Assembly: GCA_022559985.1 (NCBI GenBank)
Contig: JAFJTR010000095.1
Span: 43,317-107,316 of the forward strand
DNA from: Parastagonospora avenae f. sp. tritici 18332-5
Taxonomy: Eukaryota > Ascomycota > Dothideomycetes > Pleosporales > Phaeosphaeriaceae
Direction of reading: 5' to 3'
DNA: 64,000 bases
This document shows, piece by piece, positions 12,801 through 25,205 of this stretch. Numbering within the stretch: position 1 is the first letter of the stretch; each line of letters begins with the position of its first letter. The translations under genes were made by a program, and so were the position numbers. The notes under the pieces were generated by a model that saw only the letters and a program-made list of their open reading frames with translations, did no database searches and had not been told where the DNA came from.

Positions 12801-14150
12801 TGGCCGAACGACAAGGCCGCTTATCCTGGCCCTCAAGAAGAGCTCTCCATGGTGGAGATGCTAGTCCATGAGGACGACAAACATTGCCGCGACCAAGTGA
12901 ATCAGTGTAGTGGTATTGTCACTACAATTCGGCAAGAGAAGCCTGGTGCTCAGGCCTGGCTTGAGCAATGTCTGCACACACACGGAGCCTGCAGTCACGC
13001 AAGCCTCAGTGAATCAAAGACCCTACCTACGCGACTAGTAGACACCAAACCAGAGGATGGAACGTCCTGCGTGCGCGTTATCGATAGCGCGTCGATCAGC
13101 TCACTGACTGATTCGATTGACTATGTCGCGCTGAGCCATTTGTGGAACGAGTCTCATACAAGCCTGACAACTGCTGGCCTGGAGGCTATGAAGTCGGGAA
13201 TACCTCTCTCAACACTATCTTGCGCACTCAATACTGCGATCACTGCAGCACAGGATCTTGGGTATAGGTACATCTGGACCGACTCCCTATGTGTCATACA
13301 AGACGTCGAAGAAAGCAGACGAGAAGAGTGTGCGAACATGGCTTCCGTGTTCCGCAATGCAGCCTTAACGCTTGTACTGGATTCCATTGAGAATGGGGTA
13401 GAAGGCTTCAGGAAAGCACTTGCAGAGAGTGACTCCGGATTTGCCTGGGATACTCGTGCATGGGCGTTACAAGAGCGGCTACTGAGTCACCGCTTCCTGC
13501 ATCTCGGCCAAGAACAGATGTACTGGGAGTGCAACTCGCTCAAGGCATCACAGACCTTCCCGCAAGGCTTACCTCTCCTAGTATGGGAGAAGGCGCATAG
13601 CAAACCCGATACGCTCAAAGGCATTCAGCCTGGTATGAAGGAGATGCCTTCTTACAACTCGCTACTAGCTCATGACGGGATCGCTGCCAGCACGGAAGAG
13701 CAACTACGTGTTGCTCCAGCCACTGCCGCGGACAAGAATAGCAGTTCGCTTCGAACGGAGCCCCTGCGCGACTTGCAGTGGATCAGAAAAGAAGGCGACT
13801 GCATCAGAGACGGCACGGAAGCCGCTCAGACTTACAGTGCCGTTTCATCATCAGTCATGAGCGACAAGGCAACCATCACCAGCGACAAGCTAGGCAACTC
13901 CTCTGTCTTTACTACCAGCACATGCGCAAATGGCAACAAGCGTCTGACCGCCGACGGAGGAACGCACAACTGCAGCAGCAAGGCCTTGCTCGCGCCGAAC
14001 GACGTTGATGGCAGGCGAGATATCAAGTCAAGTGGGCAGTTAGATAGGCATGGTAGTAGGAATGGGAGGTTGAGAGATGGGAATCCGAATGCGAATGGAA
14101 TTGGACAGGGCATGAGTAGTCGGGATGCAAATGCAGCAAGGAAGGTGTAG
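9801..14150 (+). CDS. Homeodomain / C2H2-like / protein kinase / HET fusion protein
   Basis: Three exons (9801-10004, 10234-10305, 10356-14150) give 1356 residues, 1264 of them in one uninterrupted exon. Order: low-complexity N-terminus with a basic nuclear-localisation-like patch (KRP...PKRH, about 121-138); homeodomain-like segment about 177-223 (PSDRHIDSLSQLTGE, HWFGRLMKQG); Cys/His region about 313-427 resembling fungal C2H2 fingers; acidic Asp/Asn stretch; kinase about 620-900 with LGSGGFSTV, RKTLK lysine, HLDIKPQN, DFG and APE; HET domain about 1015-1152 with YVALSHLW, WTDSLCVIQD and RAWALQERLLS; 200-residue tail without domain. Homeodomain plus C2H2 is a known fungal combination, and HET is a non-self recognition and cell-death domain. 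Their union with a complete kinase is unusual; function is inferred only. Confidence 0.88.
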
Positions 14151-14853
14151 TTCTTGATGGACCGATCGGTGCATCATGTACCGTCATGGAGAGTACGGTG
14201 TGGAACGGTGGACTTACATAGCAATCACGTTTCCCTTATTCATGTTTATTTGCGCGTTCTGAATTGTATTGGTCCTCTTTAGTCTACTTCGTACCCACAC
14301 ACAATCTGCAGACAGACCAACTATGCTCATCAAGATTCATGCCTTCTGATTGCTACTGCAATTATCTCCAACCTGTACGCGGTGACAAAGCTATTCTTCT
14401 AGAGCATCGAAATTTGCGCTTACCTCTAGGCTGTACTATAATTAGAGCCACACCGGACAGTCCTACTGTTGATAGGCCTTGTACGATCGTACGGGTGAAT
14501 AACAACATCGAGGTTCTTCTGGTGACTCGGGATTGGTATTCCTGATCTATGAACGTGGGTGTTACGAAGGTATATCTAAGCTCAGCGAAAGTCAGACCGA
14601 TGCAGGACCGAGGCGGGTATCTTGCGCGCAGCGTCAGGTGACAGGATATGTGTATCCCGACACCCACCCATATATATGAATACTTTGCAACAATGTAAGA
14701 TACGTCACAGCCACACGGAACGAAATAGGAGGCCAATATGCAAGAGCATAGCGCTTTTTTGTCGCTACTAACCTCGACGTCAGCACTTTGTAGGCACTTT
14801 TATTGCTATTCATACAATTATGGTATCACGTCTTCCTATGCTTTGACTTCTTC
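14151..14853. other. Convergent intergenic region
   Basis: 703 bp between the stop codons of the fusion gene and NUP85. It contains a short direct repeat (two copies of a 17-bp unit, ttcctatgctttgactt) near 14838-14870, running into the NUP85 3' end. No coding signal. Confidence 0.5.
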
Positions 14854-17800
14854 CTATGCTTTGACTTCTCCCTCCGCAAAAGCTCTTCCAATCTCCCTTG
14901 TAACGCCGAGTCTCAGCACCCTAATCAAATCCCCACCACTTGCGCCCTTGTGAAATGCACGTCTCCAATCCCAACCGCGCTGGCTCTCATCAACGCCACC
15001 ACCCTTGGTCAGCATAGCGGAGCTTTCAGTGCTCTGTCCATCTGTCGAACCAAACTCAATTAGCGAGAACTGGCTGGAGGCAGTCGTTAGGTTGGATGTC
15101 GATTTCTGCAGACCGTGTTGTGGATCGTGTGCAGCTGACAATGTGGTGCATAGTACTTCCTCGCACTGGGTCCGTATCATGCTTGGTGCAGTTTCGAAGT
15201 CCTCAATTGCGGCCAGAAGATTATACAGATGTCGAAGCGTGAAGGTGCGCTTCGGTTGGTTGACGAAAACCAGACTTTCGCCAAGAAGTGGTAGGATGAG
15301 ATCGACTGGAACCACGGTTTCGATCTCGGGATCGTATAGGCCGCCGCGGATACTTGATGCTGCGCTTGCAATGATGACACTAAGCGCACTTGCCGCGGCA
15401 CGTTTACGGGCCATGGGTCGGTGAGCTGGCTTTTCGCCTTCCTTCAGAAGGACTTCTTCATCTCGGAGATCGTAGAATTTGCGGATCGTCGCGTAGCCAC
15501 TGAGGTGATTGGAGAGCATTGTTGCGGCTCCGGAATCGAGATTTGCAAGGTTTGTAAGGGTCTGCTTGGGAGATGTGATGAGCGAGTTGAGAGACTCGTC
15601 AAGTTCATGTGGAGGTGGGAAGGCGATGGATTTTATCAAGCAGTGGGCGACTAGAACTCGCAAAACTTCCTGGACTTTAGGGGTGTTATGGGCACGAGCG
15701 TAGTATAATAGGGTGTCGCCGTAATTTTGAGTGTTCGTTCGGAGGTGGTCGGCATATTTCTGTCATGGTTAATGAAAGAGCTTACGATGGCGTGAGTGGA
15801 CAACATACCTGGGCTATGGTCAAGGCATGTTGCGCTAGACCAAGCTCATGACACAGTCGAGTGATCTTATCAACACGAACGGACGATTCGAGCGGAAGCT
15901 CGTTGAGGATCTGCTGAATACGCCCGCTAGCTGTTACGGTATCATCAAGTCGTCCCAACACCTGTATGGCGAGTTCCCAGCCTTCCTTTGATGCTTGGCC
16001 ATGTTGATCTTTGAACTGTCCTTTCGTCGCTAACAGCTTGGCATATGCGACCAGGAAGTCGTCCTTGCTCACACCTGTCCGTTGTTGCTCAGTGTAGCTC
16101 AATACCATCAGGTCGCTTTGATCAAATTGGTCCATGATGCCGTCCGCGCGCAGGAACCACTCGCCAGTGCTTGCGAGCTCTGCGACCGCTGCGGCTACAG
16201 GGAGTGACCAACCACTCAGGATCTGGAGTATTCCCTCGATGTTGTCATCCACCACGCAAGCAAGTCCTACTTCAAAGCGGTCTGTGACATTGACACTGAA
16301 GTCTTCGTCACTGTTCGCAACCACCATTGCCAGTGAGGCAGACAAGCGTTGGCAGTATGCTTTGACCGGTGTGACATCGACGGAGCGAACTCGCTGGGAT
16401 CGCATGATTGAGCGGCGAGTGGCTGCAAGGCTGCCCTGCTCTGCTTCTTCCTCTTCGCCATTCCACCAAATCGTTAGAGTCAATACGGCCTCAATCCAGT
16501 CCGCCGCTATGTTCAGTACCTCTTCTTCATTACCAGCCAGAAGCTTGTATAACCTCTGCAGGTTTTCGTATATCGACCACGGTACCTTACTCTCGGCTTT
16601 GCGGCTGGCTACACTGAGTCCAAAATTGGCTTGCGACTGTGAGATGCCGAAATGAGAGGCTGTGAACGACTGTGATACGGCATTTCGGCTGGCGCTATCT
16701 CCTTCTGCAAAGTCTTGCAGAGCGATGTACGCTTGCTGTACGCGTTGGCGAAAGATAGTCCAATCGTGACCCTTTACATCCCAATCTTCCGAGACAAGCG
16801 CTGGACACTCGCGTAGTAGGTTAGTCGCTGCCTGTACTGCTTCGTTCGCATTCTGAAGATGAGATCCGCTGTAACCTCTGTCTCCCAGACCGTCTTCTTG
16901 GGCTGTCGCAGCGAACTCAAGGTGCGCGCCCTGTAGCAGCTGCAGACACTGCCGGAAATTGCCCCGGACGGCGGCAGCTTGCACGCCCTCCCAGTAAGAC
17001 GGATGCCTCGAGTAGCCATGCGTCTCCCTCAGCACGAGTTGTACCTCTGACACATCTGGGTACACGTAGTTCAGCCAATCGAGCAGTATCTTGGGGACCG
17101 GCTTGTAGTGTCTCGAATCGGGTCGCGACGGCACGAGGGACAGCGCGGAAGTGCGCTGATTCTGAGCGGCTGGTGGCGGCTGGTGGAGGGTCAGCAGCAG
17201 ACCCGCAAGCTTACTTGCAGCGCCTAGAGTGGTTGCGCTTCCAGACTGGCTGGACGACAAGCCTCCCTTTGACTTCTCTGCTGTCTGCCACAGCGACACC
17301 AGCTCCTTAGCAACCTGGCCCAACACCTCCGTCCGCTTATCCGGCGTGTCGGAGTGAAGGGACTCATGCACCTTCGCGACTAGGCGCTCCGTTTCGAGAA
17401 TGACATGGTCGGGTTCCTGCAAAGTGATGCGGCTGATGGGCGGTGTCAGGCCCTTGGCTATGGCGAGGAAGTCGAAGCTGGTCTGCTTTGCGCCTGCCCA
17501 CACCATTGTTGGTTCTCGCTCTAGCTCATTGGCGCTGGTTCTTGACATTGCCGATTGTGAGAACTTGTTCTGTGGTTTCGCGCGTCGTTGTGCTGCCAAC
17601 TGCTCTTCCTCCTCCGAATCGTAGTCTTCGCCGTCCTCGTAGTCTTCCTCGTCCATGTCTTCGTCGTACTCGCCCTCTGCGTCCTCGTCGGGCGGGGGCG
17701 AGCTACTGGGTACCTGGAAGCCAGCGCTGAAGCCGCCGCCTGAGATGGTGCGCCCTCGCTGTGCTGCAGGCCTGCCCGAGTTGGATGTGCCAATGGACCC

Positions 17801-18067
17801 TAGGCCAAAGCCCTCGAGCTGGCCGTGTTTAGGCGGCGAGCTTGGTAGGTTGCTGAAGTCGAAGTTGATGCTCGGAGCAAAGGTGGGCTTGTTGCTTCCA
17901 AACAAGGCGCCCGACCTGGGAGGTGGACCAGCGGGTGTCGACGAGGGCCCAAAGGACTTGTTGGGCGGCGGCCCTGCAGGCGTCGTCGATGGATCGTCGC
18001 GATGCGAGTAACGGGAGTTGGACTGCGACCTCGGCGGCGTGGACGAGTGCACGCCTGAGCGAAACAT
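14854..18067 (-). CDS. NUP85: Nuclear pore complex protein Nup85
   Basis: Two exons (18067-15809, 15759-14854) give 1054 residues. Nup85 is a scaffold subunit of the Y-shaped Nup84/Nup107-160 complex of the nuclear pore. The first 200 residues are disordered, Pro/Ser/Gly rich with a few FG pairs and an acidic run near 145-165. The remainder is the alpha-helical Nup85 domain, including LLDWLNYVYPDV and YWEGVQAAAVRGNF. The intron is 49 bp and phase 0, and the second exon continues the helical repeats to the C-terminus. It diverges from the Ysc84-domain gene across about 960 bp. Confidence 0.9.
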
Positions 18068-19026
18068 TGCTGCTGTCGTACTGCGCGGCTGCTAGCTAGC
18101 TGTCGGCGGGCTGCGTCGGGGCCAGAACAAAGGAAAAGGCACTGCAATTTCCGGATTCTATGTCCAAATGAGCGGGCAGTCCTTCATCAACGCCGTGCAA
18201 CACCAGGAATGCGTTGGGGAATTGAGCAGGTGCCGCTGTTGTCGTGGGCGCAAAACATAAACTTCGCGACATTCGGGCGACGCGTAGGGAGCTTTGCCTT
18301 GGCGCGCGGTATCTCATTGCCAGGAACAACTTTTCTCCGTCGGCGGCAAAGCGTCAGCAACACAGTGAACCCATGCACACCCCAGACCGACATCCACCAT
18401 AATCCACCTGCAATCTAGACTATATTGCAACGCCACGTGCTGCTGCCTCGCCATGCCCGTCTAGCACCGCACTTGCGCGCCTCTTTGCTTTCGTTTTTGC
18501 TCGTCTTTCAGCGCCCCGTTCCTGGATCGGCGAGGAATGCGTAGGCCAGCAGCGAATGGGGCGACAAAACCTGCTGGTAGTGCCTATCAGAGCCGGTCCT
18601 AGTCCCCCGCCATGCCGTCTATAATGAATTCGATATCGCGTCGTCACCAAGTTGCCCCCCGTCGCTTGCAGCAGCTTGCACAAGGGTGCGCTACTGCGTA
18701 ATGGCGCCAGGGATATTATTAAGGTACCCGTGCTGCTCGACTGGTCACTGAGACGGCGTCTTTGCGATTCATCAGCCTCGACCAGCTCAACCAGCTGACG
18801 CCTCTGGCCCAAGTCCAAACGGTGCATCCCGCTGCTACCGGCTCGGTCAGGTCAGGCCCTGCTGCACCCGCTGCTTCCGCACCGTCACTCGTCCCCTGCA
18901 CTGGTGTCGTGCGAGCCATTGTACATCTATGTCCTTTGTCCCTAATGTCTAGTAGCCTTCCGGCTGTTCCACATCCTCTGCGCTTCTGAAGCCTGCTGCG
19001 CCCGCGCGCACCCCAAAGTGACCGCC
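18068..19026. promoter_or_regulatory. Divergent intergenic region, NUP85 / Ysc84-domain gene
   Basis: 959 bp between two start codons transcribed outward. It is GC rich near 18600-18900 and has no convincing coding frame. It must hold both promoters; no specific element is asserted. Confidence 0.5.
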
Positions 19027-20921
19027 ATGGCCTTCTGGTCCAAGACCAAAGAGAACTCCAAGGTCGGCTTTGACAAGGTCTACAACCTGGTCGACAAACT
19101 GGGTGCGCCTGTCAACCGCCTGTCAAACAAGATCGGCTCTGAAGCATTCTGGCCAACAACGCTCGACATCGAGTCCGATAAGGCTGCACGTATCTTGAAG
19201 AGTTTCTGCAGTAAGTTGAGTGCTCGCATTGTGCTGTCGTAGTCTCTGACTCTTGTGCAGAGGATGGATACTACCAAGAAGAAGACCGCCCGCCAGTTGA
19301 GGGCGTTCCAAAGGGGAAGCAACGAGTACTCAAGAAGATCCCAACCACCGTAATCAAGAGCGCAAAAGGTCTCTGCATATTCACGACTATGCGGACCGGC
19401 CTCTGGGTCAGCGGATCAGGCGGCGCCGGCGTTCTCGTTGCCCGGAAGCCAGATGGCACCTGGTCACCACCAAGTGGCATAATGATGCACACGGTCGGTG
19501 TTGGGTTTCTGGTAGGAGTCGACATCTACGACTGCGTCATCGTCATAAACTCGGACAAGGCGCTCGAAGCATTTCAGTCCATCCGGTGCACACTGGGCGG
19601 GGAGATCAGTGCGGTAGCTGGCCCTGCTGGAGTCGGTGGAATTCTCGACACCGAACTCCACAAACGGCAGTCGCCCCTCTTTACGTACATCAAGTCGCGC
19701 GGCTTCTATGCGGGTCTACAGCTTGACGGTACCATCGTCATCGAACGGACAGACGAGAACGAGCGCTTCTATGGCGAGCGCATCGGGGTCAAAGATATCT
19801 TGGCAGGGAAGGTCCGCCACGCTCCGTACGAAGTCCGGAGGTTGATGGAAACTCTCAAAGCTGCTCAAGGCGACACGGATGTGGACGAGTCTCTCATACC
19901 GGACGAAGCACCACCCGCGGATTACGAGGTCACTGCGCCAGATGACAAAGCTTTCGGTATCCCTGCGAAGGAAGATCCTGATCCGTTTGGTGTGCTAGCG
20001 CTACAGGATGCTGGTTTTGAAATCAAGGAAGCAGGCACACACAAGAGACCGACGAGTGAGCAATTCGAGTTCAAGCCAAGCCCAACAAGCCCAATCTACG
20101 CCACCTTCAGGAGAAGCATGGACAACCGATCAAGCATAGCTATGAGCAGGAGATCTAGCTGGCGCACTAGCACTATCAGCAGTGTGCTCGAACCACGCGC
20201 ACCGAGTATTATGATGGACACGAGCACACAGACCGACGATTTGCCCCCACCACCCAAGAAAATCCCACCTACGCTGCCACCGAGGCAGAGCATAACTCGT
20301 CTATCGACGCCTCCGGTAATCGAGACACCGGAGCCAAAAGTAGAAGTGACGGAACCGCCAGTAGAGAAGACTGAAGCGGAGAAGATTCTCGAAAGGGCGA
20401 TTGCCGAGTCGCAAGGGTTGAACACCAACGACCCGAAGGCATCTGATGAGGTCGGCTCAGACGACGATGACGAGGAAGACGAGGACGAGGAAGACGAGGA
20501 CGAGGAAGAAGAAGAGCCTGTTATTATCCATGAAGTTCACCAGGCTGCTGCACCTCAAGTCGTTACCCGTGCCCGCGTCGTGCAGGTCGCGAAGCCGATG
20601 CCCCCGCAGCTTCCTGTCAGAAGTCCTCATCGTCCCAATCGGATCTCTATCGCCTCAGAAGCTTCGAGCGAGCGTACGCACGATGCTACCAACGGGCAAT
20701 CGCTTGCTGCCGAGAAGCAAAGCCCTATCTCTACCCCGTCTCTCAGACATGGTGACTCGACATCCTCCCTGTCGTCTGTAGAAGGCGCCAACCTTGACCA
20801 CGTTGAAGATAAGCTCTCGAATGAAGCAGCATCCGAGGCTGAGAAGAGAGTGGAGAAGAAAGACCACCTGCAATCCCCCCCACCTTCTCCGCTGAAGACT
20901 GTCCCAGGCAGTTTCGAGTGA
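19027..20921 (+). CDS. Ysc84/SH3YL1-type lipid- and actin-binding domain protein
   Basis: Two exons (19027-19210, 19261-20921) give 614 residues. Residues about 20-230 are the Ysc84 (SYLF, formerly DUF500) domain: FWPTTLDIESDKA, AKGLCIFTTMRTGLWVSG, GAGVLVARKPDG and LGGEISAVAGPAG are family hallmarks. In yeast such proteins bind actin and phosphoinositides at endocytic patches. Unlike Ysc84, no SH3 domain follows. The second half is disordered: a Pro-rich run near 405-425 that could bind SH3 partners, an acidic Asp/Glu run encoded near 20458-20517, and a Ser-rich tail. The ATG at 19027 is the first in frame. A cortical-actin role is inferred. Confidence 0.9.
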
Positions 20922-21585
20922 AGTGGATGGCCATACTAATTCCTATCGGCTTGAAGACCATCTTCCGAGGTTTGTCACTTACGAATCACGACTGTTATAA
21001 ACATTTGCGCATGGCTTACGCCTTCTTTGACGTTCGATTCCCCATCATGCATCATCAACTTCTTGCGCTGTCAGGACGACAGCTTGCTTAGTATTAGTAA
21101 AAGTAGTATTATTAAAATTCAAAAAGAAATAATTCACGGGGCCCAAAACTCATCGTACGTGCATGTGGAAAACATATGAGGACTTGGTTTGCTTACAGCC
21201 TCTTCGCAAACTCGACGGAACACGACGTCTGTTCTCAGCGAGACGTGTAAGAACAATACATGCGAAGTTCATAGTCTCTATCTTAATCCAGATGAGGACA
21301 AGCGCTTGTTGAATTGCTCCATGAGCTTTGCGCGATGGTGCAGTCCCGAGGTCGCACTCGTAGGACGTGCCATCCCTGCAGAAATTTTGGGATCTCCAAC
21401 TTGGTGAAGGTCCCACCACAACCTTACAAACACCTTTCCAACCCGCCTCCGCTCAACAAACCCCTGTAAGCCAGTTGCTCGCTCAGCCTGAACATACTGA
21501 GGCGAGTGCCGCGACCGTCCCAGAAATTATACGCGCGCCTAGGTTATATCACTTACACATGAGCGTATCCCAATTCTCACGCGCC
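20922..21585. other. Intergenic, promoter of RRP7
   Basis: 664 bp. The frame of the next gene stays open upstream to about 21367 but has only one more in-frame ATG (21559), so a 9-residue longer N-terminus is possible. No other coding signal. Confidence 0.5.
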
Positions 21586-22624
21586 ATGGCTCCAGAGAAG
21601 GCCACCAAGACCAAGGCTACAAAGCACGCCCCGAAGACTGTCGCAGATTTCACGGTTCTGCAACTCGTGCTTCCCACCTCATCCAGCCTGCCGGAGCAAT
21701 GCAAGGATGCGAAACATTATATCTACGTTAAACCACATGCGCCCAGCGTACCAACTGCGACCGATGAACGAAGTCTATTCATAGCAAACGTACCGATCTA
21801 TGCGACAGAGGGCAACATGCGGGCGCTATTTGCCGAGCAGCTCGGTGGCTCAATGGTCGAGCGCGTGGAGTTTGATGCAACCATACCAGCACAACCGATG
21901 CACAAGCGGTGGAAGACAGACAAGCCTGGAAACGAGGGGGGGGAGAAGCGGGGAAAGAAGAGGAAGCGCAATGAGGAGTCTCTTGTAGCTGAAGGCGTGG
22001 TGGAAGATGCAGAGAGTGCATTGCCTTCAATATGGCCGGGCAAGTTACGACGAAGCGGTAGTGGAGCAGTCGTTATCTTCGTCGACAAGAGGAGTGCCAG
22101 GGGCGCCATGAAGGAGGTATACAAGGCTGTCAAGGATAATAAGAGCATACATTGGAAGAGCGGCGATGCGGCTCTAGGCGTTGAACGTATGTTTAGACCT
22201 CAAAGCGCCATCTTGCCCAAAACTAACGCAAACACTAGGATACCGCCAACACAACAAGCTTACCTACCCGACTCCTACGTCCCTCCAAAACTCTCTCAAC
22301 GCTTACCTCTCGCAATTTAACACCCTCGAGACTCTACGCAACAAACATCGAAAGACAGCACGCTCCGTGCCCGACGAAGAAGGCTTCGTCACCGTCACAC
22401 GCGGCGGTCGTGCAGGGCCCGCACGTATCGAGGATGCAGAAAAGAAGAAGGAAGAGCTCGAGGCCAGGAAGAAGAAGAACGCAGTCAAAGACGACTTCTA
22501 CCGGTTCCAAAATCGTGAGAAGAGGAAGGAAGTGGAAATGGGCCTGAGGAGACGATTTGAAGAGGATAGGAAGAGGGTGGAGCGAATGAGAGAGGGGAGG
22601 GGCAGGGTGAGGCCGGAGACATGA
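21586..22624 (+). CDS. RRP7: Ribosomal RNA-processing protein 7
   Basis: Two exons (21586-22186, 22239-22624) give 328 residues. Rrp7 is a nucleolar small-subunit processome component needed for 18S rRNA maturation, in the UTP-C/CK2 module. The N-terminal half is an RRM-like fold (RSLFIANVPIYATEGN) interrupted by a Lys/Arg insertion. The C-terminal domain has the signature DEEGFVTVTRGGRAG and DDFYRFQNREKRKEVE, then a basic helix. The intron has donor gtatgt and acceptor actag and splits an Arg codon. The start chosen has a good context (cgccATGG). Confidence 0.92.
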
Positions 22625-23272
22625 GAGACAGTGCGGGCGGGAATGGAAACATCTTTCAGGTGGCTCATCAAGTTCGAAATGAGACGATAAAATCTGACCT
22701 GAATCAGAGAGCCTGAAGGCTTGCGAGACCCTATTCCTACAGGTGAAGGTAGAGCGCAAGAGATCGTCAGTGAGCGTCCAGCCGAAACACCGATAACAAT
22801 CCTGAAGAGATCTCAGCAGGAGAACACTGATGCTGGCACTGTATCAATCGGCGAAGCCATGATGACCCTTGACCTCGTCCCAGGAAGATCCAGTTGAGCG
22901 CGCTTCGACGCTGGGGGCTTCAAATTGTGAGCAGTTACGTAGTGGCGGAGAACTGCACCTTTGGTATAGACAGGACTGCCCCATAACTCACAGAACTCAT
23001 TTGCCTACTTAGGGAAGATCTGCGCAGATACTTGGTCTGGTTGATGCTGCACCCATCGTGCCTTCCTTCCAAAGCACCCGCACGTGCTCACGCGCTTAGC
23101 GTGGCTCAACATCGCTTTTTCTGCCAAACCTCACTCTTGCAACCTTGTCTTCCGCTTCTTCGCCTCTTCTTCTGCTAGTCTATCCTACATTCGTAGATCT
23201 CCCCCTTCTCTCGGTCACATTGTATCATCAGTGCATCTCTCCGCGACAGCTCTTTCCATCCGATTCTCGACC
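22625..23272. promoter_or_regulatory. Intergenic, upstream of DMC1
   Basis: 648 bp between the RRP7 stop and the DMC1 start. The last 200 bp are pyrimidine rich, as in many fungal leaders. No meiotic element is claimed. Confidence 0.45.
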
Positions 23273-24642
23273 ATGGCACCTTCCTCAGTTGCGAGCGACG
23301 ACTCGGGTGATGTGAGCACTGCCACCTCATGCTCTGTCACTGGCTTTGCATTGACAAACCACAACAGGACAGCTTCATCGTCGATATCGATGCGATCCAA
23401 GCACATGGCATCGGTGCTGTTGACATTGCAAAGCTGAAAGCCAATGGCTACTACACGATCGCTTCAGTGCACTCAGCCACTCGTCGCAACCTGCTGAAGA
23501 TCAAAGGCTTCAGTGAGATCAAGGTGGACAAGGTCAAGGATGCGATTACCAAGTGCCAGGTGACCTATTCCCTCACCATACACTATGGCCAACACTTACG
23601 AAACCTTCAGCCTGCAGGAGGCGGCTTTCAGACCGCACATGAACTCGGCCAGCAGCGCAAGCGTGTCCTGAAGATCTCGACTGGAAGCAAACAGCTCGAC
23701 ACCATCCTGGGAGGGTGAGTGCATTCTTTTCTCGCGTCTCAACAGCGAGATTGCTTACATTTTGTAGTGGCTTCCAGACTATGAGTATCAGCGAGGTATT
23801 TGGCGAGTTTCGTTGCGGAAAGACGCAGATGTCCCATACTATGTCAGTCATCGCGCAGTTGCCAAAGGACATGGGCGGTGCTGAGGGCAAGGTTGCCTAC
23901 ATTGGTATGTTGCGCTCGTCAATCCCACAAGTGTTCTGACATTGCTCCCCAGATACGGAAGGTACCTTCAGGCCGGAGAGAATCGCTCAGATCGCTGAGC
24001 GCTTTGGCGTGGATCCGGAAACCAGTGAGTGCATCTAATCTCGACGTTGTCATATCTCCTAACAACATGCAGCACAGGATAACATTACATACGCTCGTGC
24101 CGTCAACTCTGAGCACCAAATGGAGCTCCTGAACAAGGTTGCTGAGTTCTTCGTTGGCAACGAGTACCGCCTCCTCATTATCGACAGTATCATGGCGCTC
24201 TTTCGAGTTGACTACACGGGACGCGGCGAGCTGAATGAGCGCCAGCAGAAGCTCAATCAGTTTCTATCTAAATTGACCCACGTTGCTGAAGGTCGGTAGA
24301 GTCAGACGCACGGCATACGGCCATTGCTAATAGCACACAGAGTTCAATGTTGCCGTCCTCTTGACCAACCAGGTGCAGAGCGATCCGGGAGCAAGCGCTC
24401 TTTTCGCTGGTGCAGACGGTCGCAAGCCGGTTGGTGGTCATATTCTTGCTCACGCGTCAGCTACCCGCATATTACTTCGTAAGGGCCGTGGCGAGGAGCG
24501 TGTCGCGAAGATCCAGGACTCTCCAGGTATGTGGACAGGATGGCTTCGAAGCACCCACGCTTAATTTTTTACAGATATGCCCGAGAAGGAAGCGACGTAC
24601 ATCATTACCAACGGCGGTATCAATGATCCTGAGAAGGTCTGA
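23273..24642 (+). CDS. DMC1: Meiotic recombinase Dmc1
   Basis: Eight exons (23273-23311, 23368-23559, 23611-23714, 23768-23904, 23953-24024, 24073-24291, 24341-24526, 24575-24642) give 338 residues. Dmc1 is the meiosis-specific RecA/Rad51-family strand-exchange ATPase. The helix-hairpin-helix region includes LLKIKGFSEIKVDKVK. Walker A is GEFRCGKTQ, and Walker B is RLLIIDSIM. Dmc1 rather than Rad51 is indicated by QTMSISEVFGEF, ALFAGADGRKPVGGHILAHA and the ending DMPEKEATYIITNGGI. All seven introns are 48-56 bp with canonical ends, and every junction keeps frame, so the gene looks functional. Confidence 0.94.
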
Positions 24643-25205
24643 GCCTGGATGACGACAAGCTATGTCGCAACACGTCAGGGGTCGATCTACGAGAGCATGT
24701 GGTGTGCAGTTATTGATGACATATGATGAATGATGGTATTCCCCAGGGAGACTGGATGATATAGAGACAAAGCTGATATTATAATACCAATAGTTTAAAT
24801 TCTTCATCAAGACGTAGCCTTCCCAATCGACGTGTGAAGCTGCTCGTGCTAGCTTCAAAGGTCCAAACCACAGCCAGAGTTCCACAGAATATTGATAGCA
24901 TATTGACCTGTATATAGCAGTGATCATGTACCATCAGATTACAAAGTGGTAATTTGTCAGAGTCGCAAGTGTCGAGTACTTTTCTCACTGGCGTGGTCCC
25001 TGCAGCCAAGCCGAACCCTTCGACGTCGACAGACGCGCTGCCGAGGTTCTGCTTCTCCGCACTGCGCTCAGCACGCTGTTGAGCGGCCATGTAGGCTATT
25101 AGGTCCAGCTTCATATGTGAAGTGTGGAAACTGTTTTTAATCGATACGTTCTTGATCGCTCATTCTTGATCGCTTACTTACCCTTCGTGTCATTGTTCGC
25201 CCATC
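24643..25205. other. Intergenic, DMC1 to crotonase gene
   Basis: 563 bp, no coding signal. A direct repeat of ttcttgatcgct occurs just upstream of the next gene near 25150-25177. Confidence 0.5.

Noticed and set aside
23273..24642. RAD51 identity for the recombinase gene
   Set aside because: The segments QTMSISEVFGEF, ADGRKPVGGHILAHA and the C-terminal end match Dmc1, not Rad51.
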